Positions 34,943 through 46,471 of a DNA stretch of 64,000 bases are shown here, in pieces. Every line of letters starts with the position of its first letter. Position 1 is the first letter of the stretch. The stretch is from Davidsoniella eucalypti. Its lineage: Eukaryota; Ascomycota; Sordariomycetes; Microascales; Ceratocystidaceae. The stretch lies in the NCBI GenBank assembly GCA_004009845.1, contig RMBW01000042.1, positions 124,001-188,000 of the forward strand. The letters run 5' to 3'. Under the pieces are notes generated by a model. The model worked only from the letters and a program-made list of their open reading frames with translations, made no database searches and was not told the DNA's origin. A program made the translations under genes and the position numbers.

Positions 34943-35799
34943 TTACACAGGCAGCTTGAACTTCTTGCCCTGCAGCACACGGGTGTAGTACACCCAGAAG
35001 AAATCGCTGTACAGCACAGTCTGGATGATACCGGCAATAATAGCAATCCATTCAGTGTGGTAAGTTGAGGGATCCTCGGTCAGGTAGCGCCAGAACCAAT
35101 TGGGGATGTACAGCGCGCGGTAGATGCCCAGGGCGAAAAGGTAGTGAGTAGTGATGGTCTCGGCCTCGCCGGTGCGCTGCAGCATGAACAGCTGAGGTAG
35201 GATAGCAACACTCTCCAGCCAGATGGAGAAAGTCCACATGATCTCGAAGAAAGAATAGAAATGGGGGAACAGTATGGCGAGAATCAGGGCACCACCCAGC
35301 AGGTATTGCACACGGAAGGTATCGAGGTTCGGGTCATTGGTCGGGCGGTACGAATTGGTCATGAGGTAGATGATGTAGCCTTGGCAGCCGATGAAAAGGC
35401 ACTTGAACACAAAGTTGTACGGGCTACGGGTCCAGAAAAGATCTGAGTACGGAGTTAGTGAGGGTGAGACTTGGGATAAGGCCAATGAATGTGTAGGCGC
35501 ATCACTGTTGAACAGCGAGGATATGGCGCAACCGAGTAGAAGGATTAGAGGCTGGCTGACGTACCGAGATATCTAGTCAGATAGACAAGGAAGTACAGGA
35601 CTTGAGACTTGAAGCTGATGCCAGAGCAGCTCTGTAAATCGGGCAAGGATGTTGGTTAGCATTCGGCATATCATGGTGATCCTGGGCACCCTGGATTCGG
35701 AATGAAGCGCACCTTGAGCTCTCGCATCTTGTGCAGGAGAATGATAATGGACGCAAAATGCGACAGATCCGCAACAATGCGGAACAGGTTCAACGACAT
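34943..35799 (-). CDS. ERD2: ER lumen protein-retaining receptor (KDEL/HDEL receptor)
   Basis: Three exons read from high to low: 35713-35799, 35565-35631 and 34943-35442, giving 217 residues (family 212-219). It is a seven-transmembrane Golgi receptor that binds C-terminal K/HDEL signals and returns ER residents through COPI vesicles. The protein starts MSLNLFRIVADLSHFASIII. Exon 2 encodes SCSGISFKSQVLYFLVYLTR and exon 3 continues YLDLFW, all highly conserved Erd2 blocks. Exon 3 also has IWLESVAILPQLFMLQRTGE and THYLFALGIYRALYIPNW. The C-terminus GKKFKLPV carries the Lys-rich retrieval-type tail. Introns are 81 bp (donor GTGCGC) and 122 bp (donor GTACGT). It is divergent from the WLM gene. 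Assignment is very secure. Confidence 0.96.
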
Positions 35800-36670
35800 G
35801 GCGGGCAGTTAGTGTGCGGTGAGGCGCGTGGGTAATTGTCGATTTGTGGTGCTAGATGTGATGCTAGATGTGATGTGATGTGGTAATTGTGGTTGCGGTG
35901 GCGTTGTTAACAGGGAAAGACAAATTTGGCTTATGTTAGAAAGAAGTGCTTGTCCTGGACAAGAAGAAAAAAAGAACAGGACTAGAAATTGCTGTCGACG
36001 CGCTACGTGATGCTGACCAAGAAATAGGGCGATGCTCGATCGTGGATTGGCAGCGTTTCAGTCGATTCACAAAGGTCAATTGTAACTATAAGCTGTCCTT
36101 TTTTGCGGCGTTCCAAAACCGCGACGTAAGTCTTCGGTACGGCTATGGCTTTAGCTTTGACTTTTAGAGTTCTTTTCGGCGTGCCCATTAGTGAAGCACT
36201 TGGTGTGGGTCTACGCTTCGAATTACTGAGCATAGCTTAGGATTAGCCGGTGTTATTCCTACATGAAGAACAAAGGCTGGTTGCTATTAATAAAGGGCCC
36301 TTGCTACTCGTTGCTAAAGTGGCACCGCAAAACAGTTGGTGTCTAGACCATTCAACTAATGGGGCCGCCAGCTGTATTACCAATATTACCGATAGTCATG
36401 ATCTCCCAGCTTCTATCGGGTTCATCACGGCTACTTGCCTGCGTTAAAAAAAATAGTTGCAACCTTAAAAATCTCACCATCTTCTTTTTTGTACACAAAT
36501 ACAGATATCTTACTTCATTTCCACAAGCGTCTATTGCTAGCTTTGGATTGTTCCCTTTTCTATTGTTTTTGTTGTACATACATTCCTCCTTCATTACTTT
36601 ATCCATCTAAGCCTAATCCACCCCCACTTCCTACTACATTGATTCCCCAGTCCAGAGACACTCTACAATA
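35800..36670. other. Divergent promoter ERD2/WLM protease
   Basis: 871 bp between two start codons. It contains an imperfect GATGTGAT tandem repeat close to ERD2 (35851-35883). Close to the WLM gene it is C/T-rich, as a fungal leader would be. No gene seen. Confidence 0.5.
35851..35883. repeat. 12-bp tandem repeat upstream of ERD2
   Basis: GCTAGATGTGAT occurs twice head-to-tail (35851-35862, 35863-35874), followed by GTGATGTGG. It starts 52 bp upstream of the ERD2 start codon, so it may lie in the leader or core promoter. Confidence 0.65.
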
Positions 36671-37894
36671 ATGGAGTTTGAGCCCAAGCCGTGCTCGCTG
36701 TTGGTCACTTATCGCGGCGAAACATACCAGCAAGGCGGTGATGAAACGACCACAATGGCCGAGGCCATCGGTGCCCTCAGCATCAAGCTGGGCGTTCCTC
36801 TGGAAAAGCTGAAGCTCGTGTCGGGCGCTAAGTTAATCACCGCGAAGAACTCGGATCAGCTGCTGCTCAATAGCTTCAACGGCAAAACACTGCGTGCCAT
36901 GGGCGCCAGTCAGAAGGAGCAACAGACCGTCATAGATGCTAAGGAGCATAATGCTCACAAGCAACAGATGGCTCTCATTCGGTCGTCTAAATCAACGTCG
37001 TCCTCAACTCCTATGCCCCGGCCGGTGACCGACGACTCACGCTACACCTTCCGTGTGCTTAGACCGCTGGACTGGCTTCCTAACTCGGCTAGCGCACTCG
37101 CACTGCTGCGGCGGCTGTCACAAGATATCGGCATCAAGCATGTCATGAAGAAGCATGAGCTAGTTGTGCACTTGCTCACCGAGATGGAACCACAGATGAA
37201 CACTTCCGTGACGCCAGATGGCGGCATCTGCCGAACGCTCGGCCTCAACACAAACCACGGTGAGATCATTCATCTACGCCTCCGTACCGACAACCATCGT
37301 GGTATGCGTGACTATAAAACCATCCGTCAAACGCTGTGTCACGAGCTCGCACACAACCGCTTCAGCGAACACAACCGTGACTTCTGGGGCTTTTGCAATC
37401 AACTCGAGCGTGAGGTCGAGCAGTCATCGACTTTCCGCACCCTCGACGGGTGGTCTGGCGTGCTGGGTGATTTCATTTTGGAGGATACAGACGATCAAGA
37501 GGTTGCCCGCGCAGTACAGCGTCGGCAGCTCGTAGCACAAGCGGCACTGATCCGTCAAGAGAGACTTCGGATACAAGCGGAACATGTGGATAACTTCAAT
37601 GCTACACGCAATCTAGTCATTCCTGCGACTGTGCTAACTGCTGCGAACCCTAATGCTAGCAGTAGTGGCAATAGCAATAGCAACGACAGTACCAATATCA
37701 GTACTAGTAACACTCCTGCAACTCAAAGTCATAGTGCAGGCGGTGGTTCAAGTACTAAGATTGATAGTGTCGCCAGCACATCGGATATCACATCTTCATC
37801 TCAGAGTTCCGCAGCTGCGCCAAATGCTACAACTCCAAGTGTGACTGAAGCAGACCCGACGACAACTGCGAATGACGTCGAGACAACTCGGTAG
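36671..37894 (+). CDS. Ubiquitin-like/WLM domain metalloprotease
   Basis: Single exon, 407 residues. Residues about 8-80 look like a ubiquitin-like domain (CSLLVTYRGETYQ, then LGVPLEKLKLVSGAK). Residues about 120-300 form a WLM (Wss1-like) metalloprotease domain. Zinc ligands are visible as HELAHNRFSEH: His224, Glu225, His228 and His234. Ubl-WLM fusions are known in fungi and plants; related Wss1/SPRTN proteases act on DNA-protein crosslinks and SUMO/ubiquitin-linked substrates. Whether this member does so is unknown. The C-terminal 90 residues are an Asn/Ser/Thr-rich low-complexity tail with no clear SUMO- or p97-binding motif that I can see. It is divergent from ERD2. Confidence 0.88.
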   Translation: MEFEPKPCSLLVTYRGETYQQGGDETTTMAEAIGALSIKLGVPLEKLKLVSGAKLITAKNSDQLLLNSFNGKTLRAMGASQKEQQTVIDAKEHNAHKQQMALIRSSKSTSSSTPMPRPVTDDSRYTFRVLRPLDWLPNSASALALLRRLSQDIGIKHVMKKHELVVHLLTEMEPQMNTSVTPDGGICRTLGLNTNHGEIIHLRLRTDNHRGMRDYKTIRQTLCHELAHNRFSEHNRDFWGFCNQLEREVEQSSTFRTLDGWSGVLGDFILEDTDDQEVARAVQRRQLVAQAALIRQERLRIQAEHVDNFNATRNLVIPATVLTAANPNASSSGNSNSNDSTNISTSNTPATQSHSAGGGSSTKIDSVASTSDITSSSQSSAAAPNATTPSVTEADPTTTANDVETTR

Positions 37895-39760
37895 ACTATA
37901 TACAAACATATCAACGCATATATGTATGTTTTTACAATCATATACTTAATAGCTCTTTAGATACAATTTTACAATCAGATCAATGTCACATAAGAACTCT
38001 ACGACACTTCGTTTTGCTTGCGTGACCATGAATGTGTGCATGAGTGTAAGTGATCTATCAAAATAGCGTTTTATATCAGTAGAAAATTGCTCCGAAATCC
38101 AGCCGAGTCTGCGAAAATACCCTCAATATTGAATGCGACTGTCGCTTTTTGTTTGATTTTCATTATTCTCAGCTGCCCAGATTCCACATGAATAACACAT
38201 CATGAAGTTTGATATCATGCTTATTCGATGGCATGGCTACAATGGTGCAACCCGTGCATTGGACCTCCAGATCTGATGAATACCGAACTCCAAACATTCC
38301 AAACTGTTAACGCTACTCTAAGTCATAATCTATATGCACGCTACACTTTATCTTTTCTGATTTGATACGTGAAATATCATGAATTCCCTCCCCTTCACTA
38401 GTCCATATGGTGTTTCGCATGCCCTGTTATAGTTGTTCATTCATGATTTAGTACTTATTCTATCACGTAATTGTCTTCAAGATGCCCAACTCTGTAGATG
38501 TTACAGCGCAAGAAATTCTCGCGTTTCCCAAGTGAAAGGCTGTCGTCAGCAGGGCCCGGGCTGCAACAGGGGGGTGGGGGTCTATCCGAAAAATTTATTC
38601 CTATTTGGTCTTCCATCTTTCATAGCCCTGTCAGTAAGTGAACAAAGGGTCAAAAGCAAAGATTTTTAGCGTACAGATAATGAATGTGTATCTGTACGTA
38701 CTATTGATGGTCTTGAACATTTCATCCCAGTCCCTATCCAACTCGTAGGAAAAAAAAAAATCTCAAAACATGACCTATAGCGAGTTGCGAGTCTCATGAG
38801 GCGGTCTCCTTCCCGCTCTTCGAACTGCATATGTTCTCCTTCGTCAGTACACCAAAGAGAAAGACAGGCACTAGAAACAACAGGAGAGATAACAGCCTGT
38901 AAACTACTTATGTCAGGAATATTGGGATCAGTGATCTACTTCGTCTTAATACTGTTTGGATGCCAAGCTTGTCATTCAGTTTCATATCAGAGGGGGTGTT
39001 GGCCCATCAGTTGTTGCGGGCTTGGCACTACATCAATCTTAGTTTCACGAAGCCGGCCGGCCGGGATCTTGGCGGTTGAATGGTTAATTCACTTCTGAAG
39101 TCAAACCACAGGATCACGAAATACCGATGAAAGTACGAGTAGAGAAGGTCAAATCAAATGGTCAGAAATGGATATTGTGGTAATAGTACAACTATGTATA
39201 AGTAGAATCAAATCTAATTGTATGGCATCTCTGTTCGAGCAGACGGATGGCCAGGAATGAATGCAGCCGCATTAAGACAGAATTTCATGAAAAATAATAA
39301 CGAAGCAAAAGAAAACAGAGAAAAAGCGAATAGAAGAAACATGCCTAAATACCAGAACGCCCCATGAGTATTTCCCAAAATACCTGGAATCCCACCAGCC
39401 AAAGATAAGAAAAGAAATGTGGGGCTAAATAGCCCCATCTCGACAAAAGAAAGAAAAGAATAACATAAAAATTGCCGCCGTGGGTCGCCGTAAAACAAAG
39501 TAAAGCAAGAAAAGGAGATGGCGTATATACAAGTTGGCTTCAATGCTTGCCATGTAAAAGCAGAAGCTCCGGAAAATTGAACTAGGATTTCACCGTTGGT
39601 CGGAAATCAGGTCTAGCGCCCTCTAATTCAGAGTGGAACGAAAAAGGAAGAAAAAACCGAGCGTGTACAGGTGCCAAGTGCCCAAAAATACAGGGCACAT
39701 CGACCAGCAGTCGAACTGTCTAGTTCAATGAAACGGAAAATAATAAGGTAGTGGGTGTTT
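37895..39760. other. Intergenic region between convergent genes
   Basis: About 1.87 kb without a supported gene, holding the 3' flanks of the WLM and LicD-type genes. An A-run occurs at about 38750-38760. Open frames here are short and composition-driven. Confidence 0.5.
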
Positions 39761-40599
39761 TTACTGGACCTTGAACCACTCCTTGTTCTCTGGAGACCAG
39801 CGGTGACTGTAGAAGCAAAGACATGTTAGCAAAAAGAGATCTTTGGTAAAAAAGCACGGGAGCAAACGATGATAGGGAAAGGGGTTCAAAGAAGGACGGA
39901 GACTTACCCGAGCCATTCAGTGGTCACTAACGCCTTGACGCCGTATTCGTCAATCAAGGCACGCTCGAAGTTGTAGGGAATCATGGTAGGCACGCCCTCG
40001 AACTCGGAGTGACGCATGGGATACAGATCGGTGGTTCTGTAGCGGTGGTTGTTCTTGCAGCTCCAGATGCCAGGAGCTAGTTCAGGGCTACGCTCGGCGA
40101 GACCAGTGATGTCGATGAACATGCCATTGGACATGTCGATCCAGCGAGCGTCGATGATGTTCTGGCCGTTACCACGGGTGAGTTGGCTGTGGAAAGGGTT
40201 GACATCAAGAAGATAGCGTTTGTTCTTCTCTTCGCCGTCCTCCTCGTAGTGGTACTCGTGCTCGGTTCGGTTCATGTTCTTGCCGAGCCAAAATAGCGTC
40301 GATGACGATACCTGCACGTCAAGATCGTAGTCCCATGGCATGATTTGGCCGTTCCACCACCAGCCGAGCAGACTACCGTGGGCAATCCACGTCTCGACGT
40401 TGTGCTCGCGGAAGGTCTGGAGGTAGGAACGGATCAGATAGCGCAGCACTTTGCGGTGCTCGTCGTAGTCGACGGATTTGTTGAAGTAGCGGGCATCGTA
40501 GTGGCCAAGCTCTTGGTTGCCACCGGGCTCGTGGAAGTATTTCCACGCAGATGCGGGTGTCAAGGCAAAGGCCAGGCTAAGAAGGGTCATAAAACGCAT
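39761..40599 (-). CDS. LicD/MNN4-like phosphotransferase-family protein, secretory
   Basis: Two exons, 39908-40599 then 39761-39806, separated by a 101-bp intron, giving 245 residues. A signal peptide or N-terminal anchor (1-18, ALTPASA) precedes the LicD/fukutin-like domain. The motif GSLLGWWWNGQIMPWDYDLD ends in Asp90-x-Asp92-x-Asp94, the expected metal/nucleotide-binding acids. The second exon adds the typical ending GHRWSPENKEWFKV. Fungal proteins of this class resemble the C-terminal part of Mnn4, a factor for mannosylphosphate transfer to glycans in the Golgi. This one is short, about a third of yeast Mnn4, and lacks its Lys/Glu repeat tail. The donor of the sugar phosphate is not predictable from sequence. 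The start is set by the signal-peptide Met; an upstream stop bounds it. Confidence 0.88.
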
Positions 40600-43500
40600 G
40601 ATGCTGAAGATCTGGTTGGTGATATTGATGTATAGGTGGATGGACTTGGTAATGGGAGAAGCAGAAACTGCAGATTGGTGTGATGTGGGTGGCCAGGGAA
40701 TATATATGAGTGGCCCTTGTAAGCAAGTAGACAGGAAGACTTTTGTGTGGCTCGTGTATGTAATGCAGTAATAGCAGCACGCAGTGCGTTCGTGTATTCC
40801 GATGCCAAGACCCAGAATCAGCTCGCTGACACGGTCAATTTGTCGTCAGGTATATAAATGTAGCGACAGTTTCTGGATGAGGCAGAGGCAGAGGGATGGC
40901 GAGAAGCAAGAAAGAAGATACTGTAGAAGACGGACAATGAAGAAAGAGCTTAGCCAGGACGCCGGTCAAAGAAGCGGCGATCGATGGGATCATAAATAGA
41001 GCTCTAGAAGGGAGAGTGTATTGTCCGGGGGTGTGTGGCCCAAGTTGGATTAGAAGTCAATAAGCCAAGCCAAGTCAAGTCAGCACAGTACGCCAGCCCA
41101 TTTTAGTTAGTGGGCTCTAAACATCACAGATATAATAGATATAGAGTGTTGATAACTAGAATGGGACCGGCGCACAAACTTCTGCCAAGGAAAGTGCTGC
41201 ATTACTAGCACCACCCCAGATAGGAAAGCACCCGGACGGTGACGTCTCCCTGCCCAGCACGCTCCGCTCTACGGCTCAGTGTATTGATTATATTAAGCAT
41301 CACTATGTATTTTACCGCCGTATTATGGTGGTACTGTAGTAGTAGTGTCCTATATCTTACCCTCTGCTACACTAAGTTTGACCCAGGCGCTGCTGCGCTT
41401 TCCTGCGCCTACCCCCCTCAGTTATAACTCAACTGTAATGAAAGAAAAACAGAGGGAGGGCGGGCTTGGTCTACTCTATTTCACCCGCCCTGGAAGCCAG
41501 AAAAAAGCTTAGTTGTGCTAAAATCCGAGCTTTATTCGCTTGTCCTCTTAAGCACGATTGAGAGAAAAAAGCGTCGTCACCCATCTTCATGGGCTTCGCG
41601 GCCTCTTGTTCTCCGTTCTCCTTTCCAAAGTTGAAACATCGATATCAGCAAAATACATACGCAGTGGTATACACTTTCTGGCCTTGTTCATTGTCTGTGT
41701 TCAATTCTGACTGGCTTCTTCTTGGTGTTTCTCCGCGTTTGCAAAATGTTGTTGGTCTGGTTGCTTCATTCTCGAACAGCGGGAAGAATAACAAAGAAAA
41801 AAAATTACCAAGACAAATAAAGTATAATAAATCATTTGTCTTGCACAAGACAGAAAATGAGCACACGACCAAGCTCGGAAGTATTTATACACACATTCGT
41901 CCAAGTCTCCAATTAAAGTCGCTTGCTCCGACGCCTGTAAGTTCAATCCCAGCTAGCCTTTTTTGCTTTTTGTTCTTTTTTCTAACTTTTACATGTATAC
42001 CTATATGTACACCATAATTTGCTTGGCACAAGAAATAGACGCTGAGCCCCTGAGATTCTGAAAGATAAACAATGTTAATAAGAAAGAACTTCGATACAGA
42101 TATGTTAGACCTGTGTTCTTGCTGGCTTTTAGCTGTGGAAGGAAGGCAGGCACAAGATTCACATCAACATGCCAATTGCTGTTTTCTATGCCATACCAAC
42201 AGCAACAACAACAATAACAATAACAAAGACTACATAATGTAATTCATCTCTTGGTCCTTGCGCCCATAAGAGTATATTTCGGACCTTTCTTATCTACAAC
42301 TCCAATGTCGTGTTTGTACTTTGTTATCGTCCTTGTCCTCCACTACAATCAAATGTCGATACGCAGGAGGAGCGAATTACTCAGTAATCTACCTCAATGG
42401 CACCCAAATGACACCCATAAATAAGTGTGCTGTGCCGATCAAGTTTTTGGTTCATGTGAGGTCTTGCCAAATTAGTCGCCATCTTTCGCGAATCGCCAAA
42501 ACAACGATTTTCTAGTAGTTACTGCACTAGGAGAAGTGTCGTGTGCTTGAACTCTAATCTGATTTTCTCTTATTTTTTCTAGTTCTCTACCCTAGTTTCT
42601 CTTTTCCATTCTCCTGTATTAGTAAAAATCACACAACTCATTCTTGGTTTCGAGATCTGTCTCACTCAAGGACTTTTCATCACAGTCTTTTTTTATTTGA
42701 AAAATATTTGCCAAGTTCTTCTTGTAATGTGGATACAAAAGAGACTGCAAATATGCGCCATTCGCAAATGAAGATAGATTCTTCCTTCCACTGGAGCCGC
42801 TCTATGCAATGCTCTTCAAGCCTACGCTTTGTAGCACGGCCTTCTGTGCGAGTAAAATTAGCCTCCTGGCTCGTACTTCGCCATGCTTGCACAGATATGG
42901 GGCTGTTCGTAGAGTTAATCATCAATTAATGTTATTAATGAGCTACTAACGCTGCTGCTTTGTTATAGTGCCCACATCACTATTCTAATACAACCACAGA
43001 GCTAGCATGGTACTATGGTTGCATCTTTTTAATGGCTATTAAACAATAAAATGGAGGCACAGCCCACTTGACTACGTCGGATGGGTGGCTCTTAACTTAT
43101 TAAATATTCCCTGTATTGTATACACAGTCTGATTTAATTTACAGTCGAGTTGCGGGTTCTTCTGCATTGAATTGTTTGTCGTTCCGTAAAGTGTCGTATG
43201 TACTGTAGACGACAACTCATCATGCACTAAACCACCATCTAGTTGTCAAAATACTTGTTGCATTCTACGCCTCTATGTCTCGACTAAGTCATATAGTGAA
43301 AGCAAGTGCACCGTCTCTTCCGACTTTCGTAGCCGCCACATGTTTCAGTATCACACATCTCCCATCTAACTCTCATTAGAACTGGCCAACGAGGTTTGCC
43401 CTGTAGCCACAGTGGTACTTTGTAGATGTACGTTGTAGATGTGTTTAGTAAAGGTGTAAATGTACTACAAGGTCACAAACCACAAAGACTCTTAGTCCAG

Positions 43501-43995
43501 ACGTACGCGTACAACAAATACGATCAGGGCTGCACCTTCATATATCTACAGCTATGTATTACTCTATCGACGCCCCAGCCGTAACTTTGCTTTGCGTCTT
43601 TATTTTCTTCGCTGATAAGATCAACAAGGTCGCCTGGCCACTCTTGCATGGCTATCCCTTTTTTTACAATATCTCCATGACACAATCTAATTCGGTTGAT
43701 TTACTGTCCGGTATAAAAAAGTGTAAACTTCCGGATATAAAACGACAGGATTTCTAGTCGAAGACCGAAACATAGTGCAAACTGGGCTTTGACCTAAACA
43801 GCCGTCTGTGAGGAGTTTCTGCTTGTTCGCTGAGTGACTTGACAGCCATGATCTGACGTATATCTATCTACATTGAATTAAAATAAATTGAAATAAATTA
43901 AAGAAAATACCGCGACCCAGTCCAAAAAAGGACAAAGTCACAAAAGTGAATGTACAGATAGTTTTTATTGAATTCACTCAAATCAAACCTTCCCT

Positions 43996-44350
43996 TTATC
44001 CCCTTCGTCGGGTTTTTAAGAGCGGCCAGCACATATTCCCAGTGCTACTGCCCATTCTCGTTGTCTTTTTCGACATTTGTCGCTCTCGAGGGACGTTCTC
44101 ACCAGCGACCGACCCCTCTTTTCGCAACACCTTTTCGATCGCTGGTCTCCCGAGTCTCATCGCATTCACCTCAGGGAGCCACACTCACACTCGGCGTGCA
44201 GCCTCTTTGAAGGTTCCCGAACCCGCAGCGCAGGAATCTTGTTGCTGTGCTTCATCCATAGCACCCAACTTGATTACGCCAAAATTATATTTCTTACCAC
44301 GATCGCTAGGAGGCTCACTGAATAGTGGGGATGGTAGCTCCACTTAGAGA
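43996..44350 (-). other. Unexplained GC-richer island with long open frames on both strands
   Basis: On the minus strand one frame runs from ATG 44259 to 43996, with a single in-frame TGA (44185-44187) after 24 codons. It begins MDEAQQQDSCAAGSGTFKEA. The frame is also open upstream of that ATG. A GTGAGT donor lies one base into the TGA region. AATAAA occurs downstream on the minus strand near 43965. On the plus strand an overlapping frame (43946-44347, no ATG start) is also open. It could be a small gene with a missed intron, a pseudogene, or an untranslated exon. I do not recognise the product. Confidence 0.2.
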
Positions 44351-45254
44351 TTTGGATTTGTAAGTCTGTCTTTTGGGTAATGTTTTCGTGGAGGCATTGT
44401 TTTGCTTTTTTCTTTGTATTTGTTGCTCTTTGTGGAGGTATGGACCACTAGTTCATCGGGGCTAGAGGACGGCGTCGTCCCGCACATACAAAGCTATTGA
44501 GTTTGTCGAACGGAGGGCTTTAAATATCTGTCTGGTAGCCAATCCGGCGTCGTATGATCTTAGTGATTTAGGTAGACGTTAAATATAATCAAATCAAATT
44601 ATTCAACATCATATAAATGAATGTAGATAAGGTGACAGGAAACCATGATATACGTACAGCAATATGCTAGGCAAACATATTTATATGAACAAAATAGTAA
44701 ATTTTCAAATATTTTTTTTAAAAAAAAAAGCCATCGCTAATGGGAAAGACAAGAATATATGGTTGTTATATTCAACAGTATTCTATAATTTTTTAAAGAT
44801 AGTAAGACTGTTGTCTAAACAAACTCAGTACGTTCTATACGAGATCTCGCGATGCTCGCAATTGTTTAATGACGAAATAGCCCTTCCCATGACCCTGAAC
44901 GCCACAAAGATGAGGCAAGTTTGGAGACAAAAAAGAATCGGCCGAAGAGTCAGACGTATAGAAAGATAAACAGAAGAAAAAATTACAGAAATTAAACATC
45001 ACAAAATTTAATCCCATCACTCTAGATAAGCTCTCAGCTCGCTAAATGGAAATTGTCTCCCTTGGCAGCCGTCATCGTTCATTTCTCAGCAAACCCTCAA
45101 GTATCCTTACAACACGAAAAGACTCAAAAGAAAGAGAAAAATAAAACCAGACGATTGATCATCCAACTAAGCCACAGCTAGACAGGAGAAAAAAGGTTCC
45201 TTACCGCCCGGACCAAAGTTGCCTATTGAGGTTATAGCAGCCCATAGTATATAT

Positions 45255-45284
45255 TATGGTATATGGCATATGGCATATGGTATG
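45255..45284. repeat. ATATGGC-type tandem repeat
   Basis: Imperfect repeats of TATGG(C/T)A units in non-coding DNA; a simple repeat with no assigned role. Confidence 0.6.
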
Positions 45285-45918
45285 CAGATAATATAAGAAG
45301 AAACAATGTATGAGATACACAGCCCTCTCGAGTTTTTCAACTTCAATTTTTGACGAAGAGTATCAGGAAGCAACAAACCCCAAAGCTTAGGCTAATTTCC
45401 AAAAAGGATAGGATATTGAAAAAGGCCTCGACAAGCTCATTTATACATGTTACGCGAATAAAGAGATAAAGGAGACTTACGGCACACTCTAAGACTCTAG
45501 AGCATGGAAGCTTGAGATTTACTACTATGTTTCCTAGTTCTTGGTGGTTAGCCTAATAGATATCTGTTCGACTTTGCAAACTGAGGGTACTTTTACTTCA
45601 GTTGTTTATATCAAGAATCCGAGCTTGTGTATAGGCTGCCAACTCCACAGTCTATCGTCAAGAATGGTTTTGATTACAGAGCAAAGACACCATACGTCAC
45701 TCACGATCTATCATTTCATTATCCATACATACATACAGCAAGGTCATAATTGTACAACATTATAAACAAGAAATAAGCTCTGTCTCTCCATCTACCATTC
45801 TATACTCGATATACTACTCTACTACTCTTTTGGGTATCTCAAATATCTCTCGCCTTTATATCAAGTCAAAATATTATCCCCCCATTTGCCTCATACCACA
45901 TGCCTCATGAAAACCTAG

Positions 45919-46471
45919 CTATAGCCTGATATAGAGATCTAGGAAATCAATATGCCACTCTCGTTCGCCCAGTAGGCTCCGCATCCACTCCATACCCAGG
46001 CCCGTCCACTCCTCACGTTTACGTTGGGCCTCGTCTATAAGGACTTGAGCTACTGCCTTAGCCGTCACCTGAGCCATGTCGACGGTGGCATTGAAAGTGG
46101 ATGTTGCCGCCTCGGTGGCTAGCACCTCTTCATTACGCAGGCAGCCGTACAGACAGCTACCGGCACCGGACCCGTCGACTGGAAGTCGTGGGATGAACCA
46201 ATTGTGGTGGAAATCGAAAAAGCAACGATCGGCCCAGTGGCAAGATGTTAGAAACAATATCACTAACAAAAAACTACAGTATACACATGGCCGTGACAGG
46301 AAGAATGTGCAAATGAAGAAGAGGATGACAAATGCCGGCGGGGCGTTGGTTGGTATGAAGAGTAGCGGGAGCCAACTGCGTTATAAGGTTAGCGTATTTG
46401 GATAGAGCTATATATGTATGAATATAGAAAAAAAAAGAATATGTCTAGTCTCACCTCCGTAAGCAAAACAT
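45919..46471 (-). CDS. Small predicted membrane protein, unknown function
   Basis: Proposed two-exon gene: exon 1 46455-46471 (MFCLR plus two bases) and exon 2 45919-46375, with a 79-bp intron (donor GTGAGA, GCTAACC branch, CGCAG acceptor), giving 157 residues. An in-frame stop lies upstream of the ATG. The spliced protein starts with two strongly hydrophobic stretches (about residues 6-25 and 28-48). A soluble part follows with HHNWFIPRLPVDG, a Cys-containing segment, an Ala/Val helix and a C-terminal helix RKREEWTGLGMEWM. Frame continuity through the intron and the amphipathic tail argue it is real. I know no family, and an extra upstream exon cannot be excluded. No neighbour within 5 kb suggests a role. 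Confidence 0.45.

Larger units (their letters stand above)
40600..45918. other. Gene-poor region
   Basis: About 5.3 kb of AT-rich DNA. Apart from the island at 43996-44350 (listed separately), I find no frame worth a gene call. Simple repeats include AAC/AAT runs near 42199-42230 and an ATATGGC-type repeat at 45255-45284. Nothing resembles a transposon. Confidence 0.45.

Noticed and set aside
41939..41951. GTTCAATCCC, tRNA B-box-like
   Set aside because: No A-box or cloverleaf upstream.
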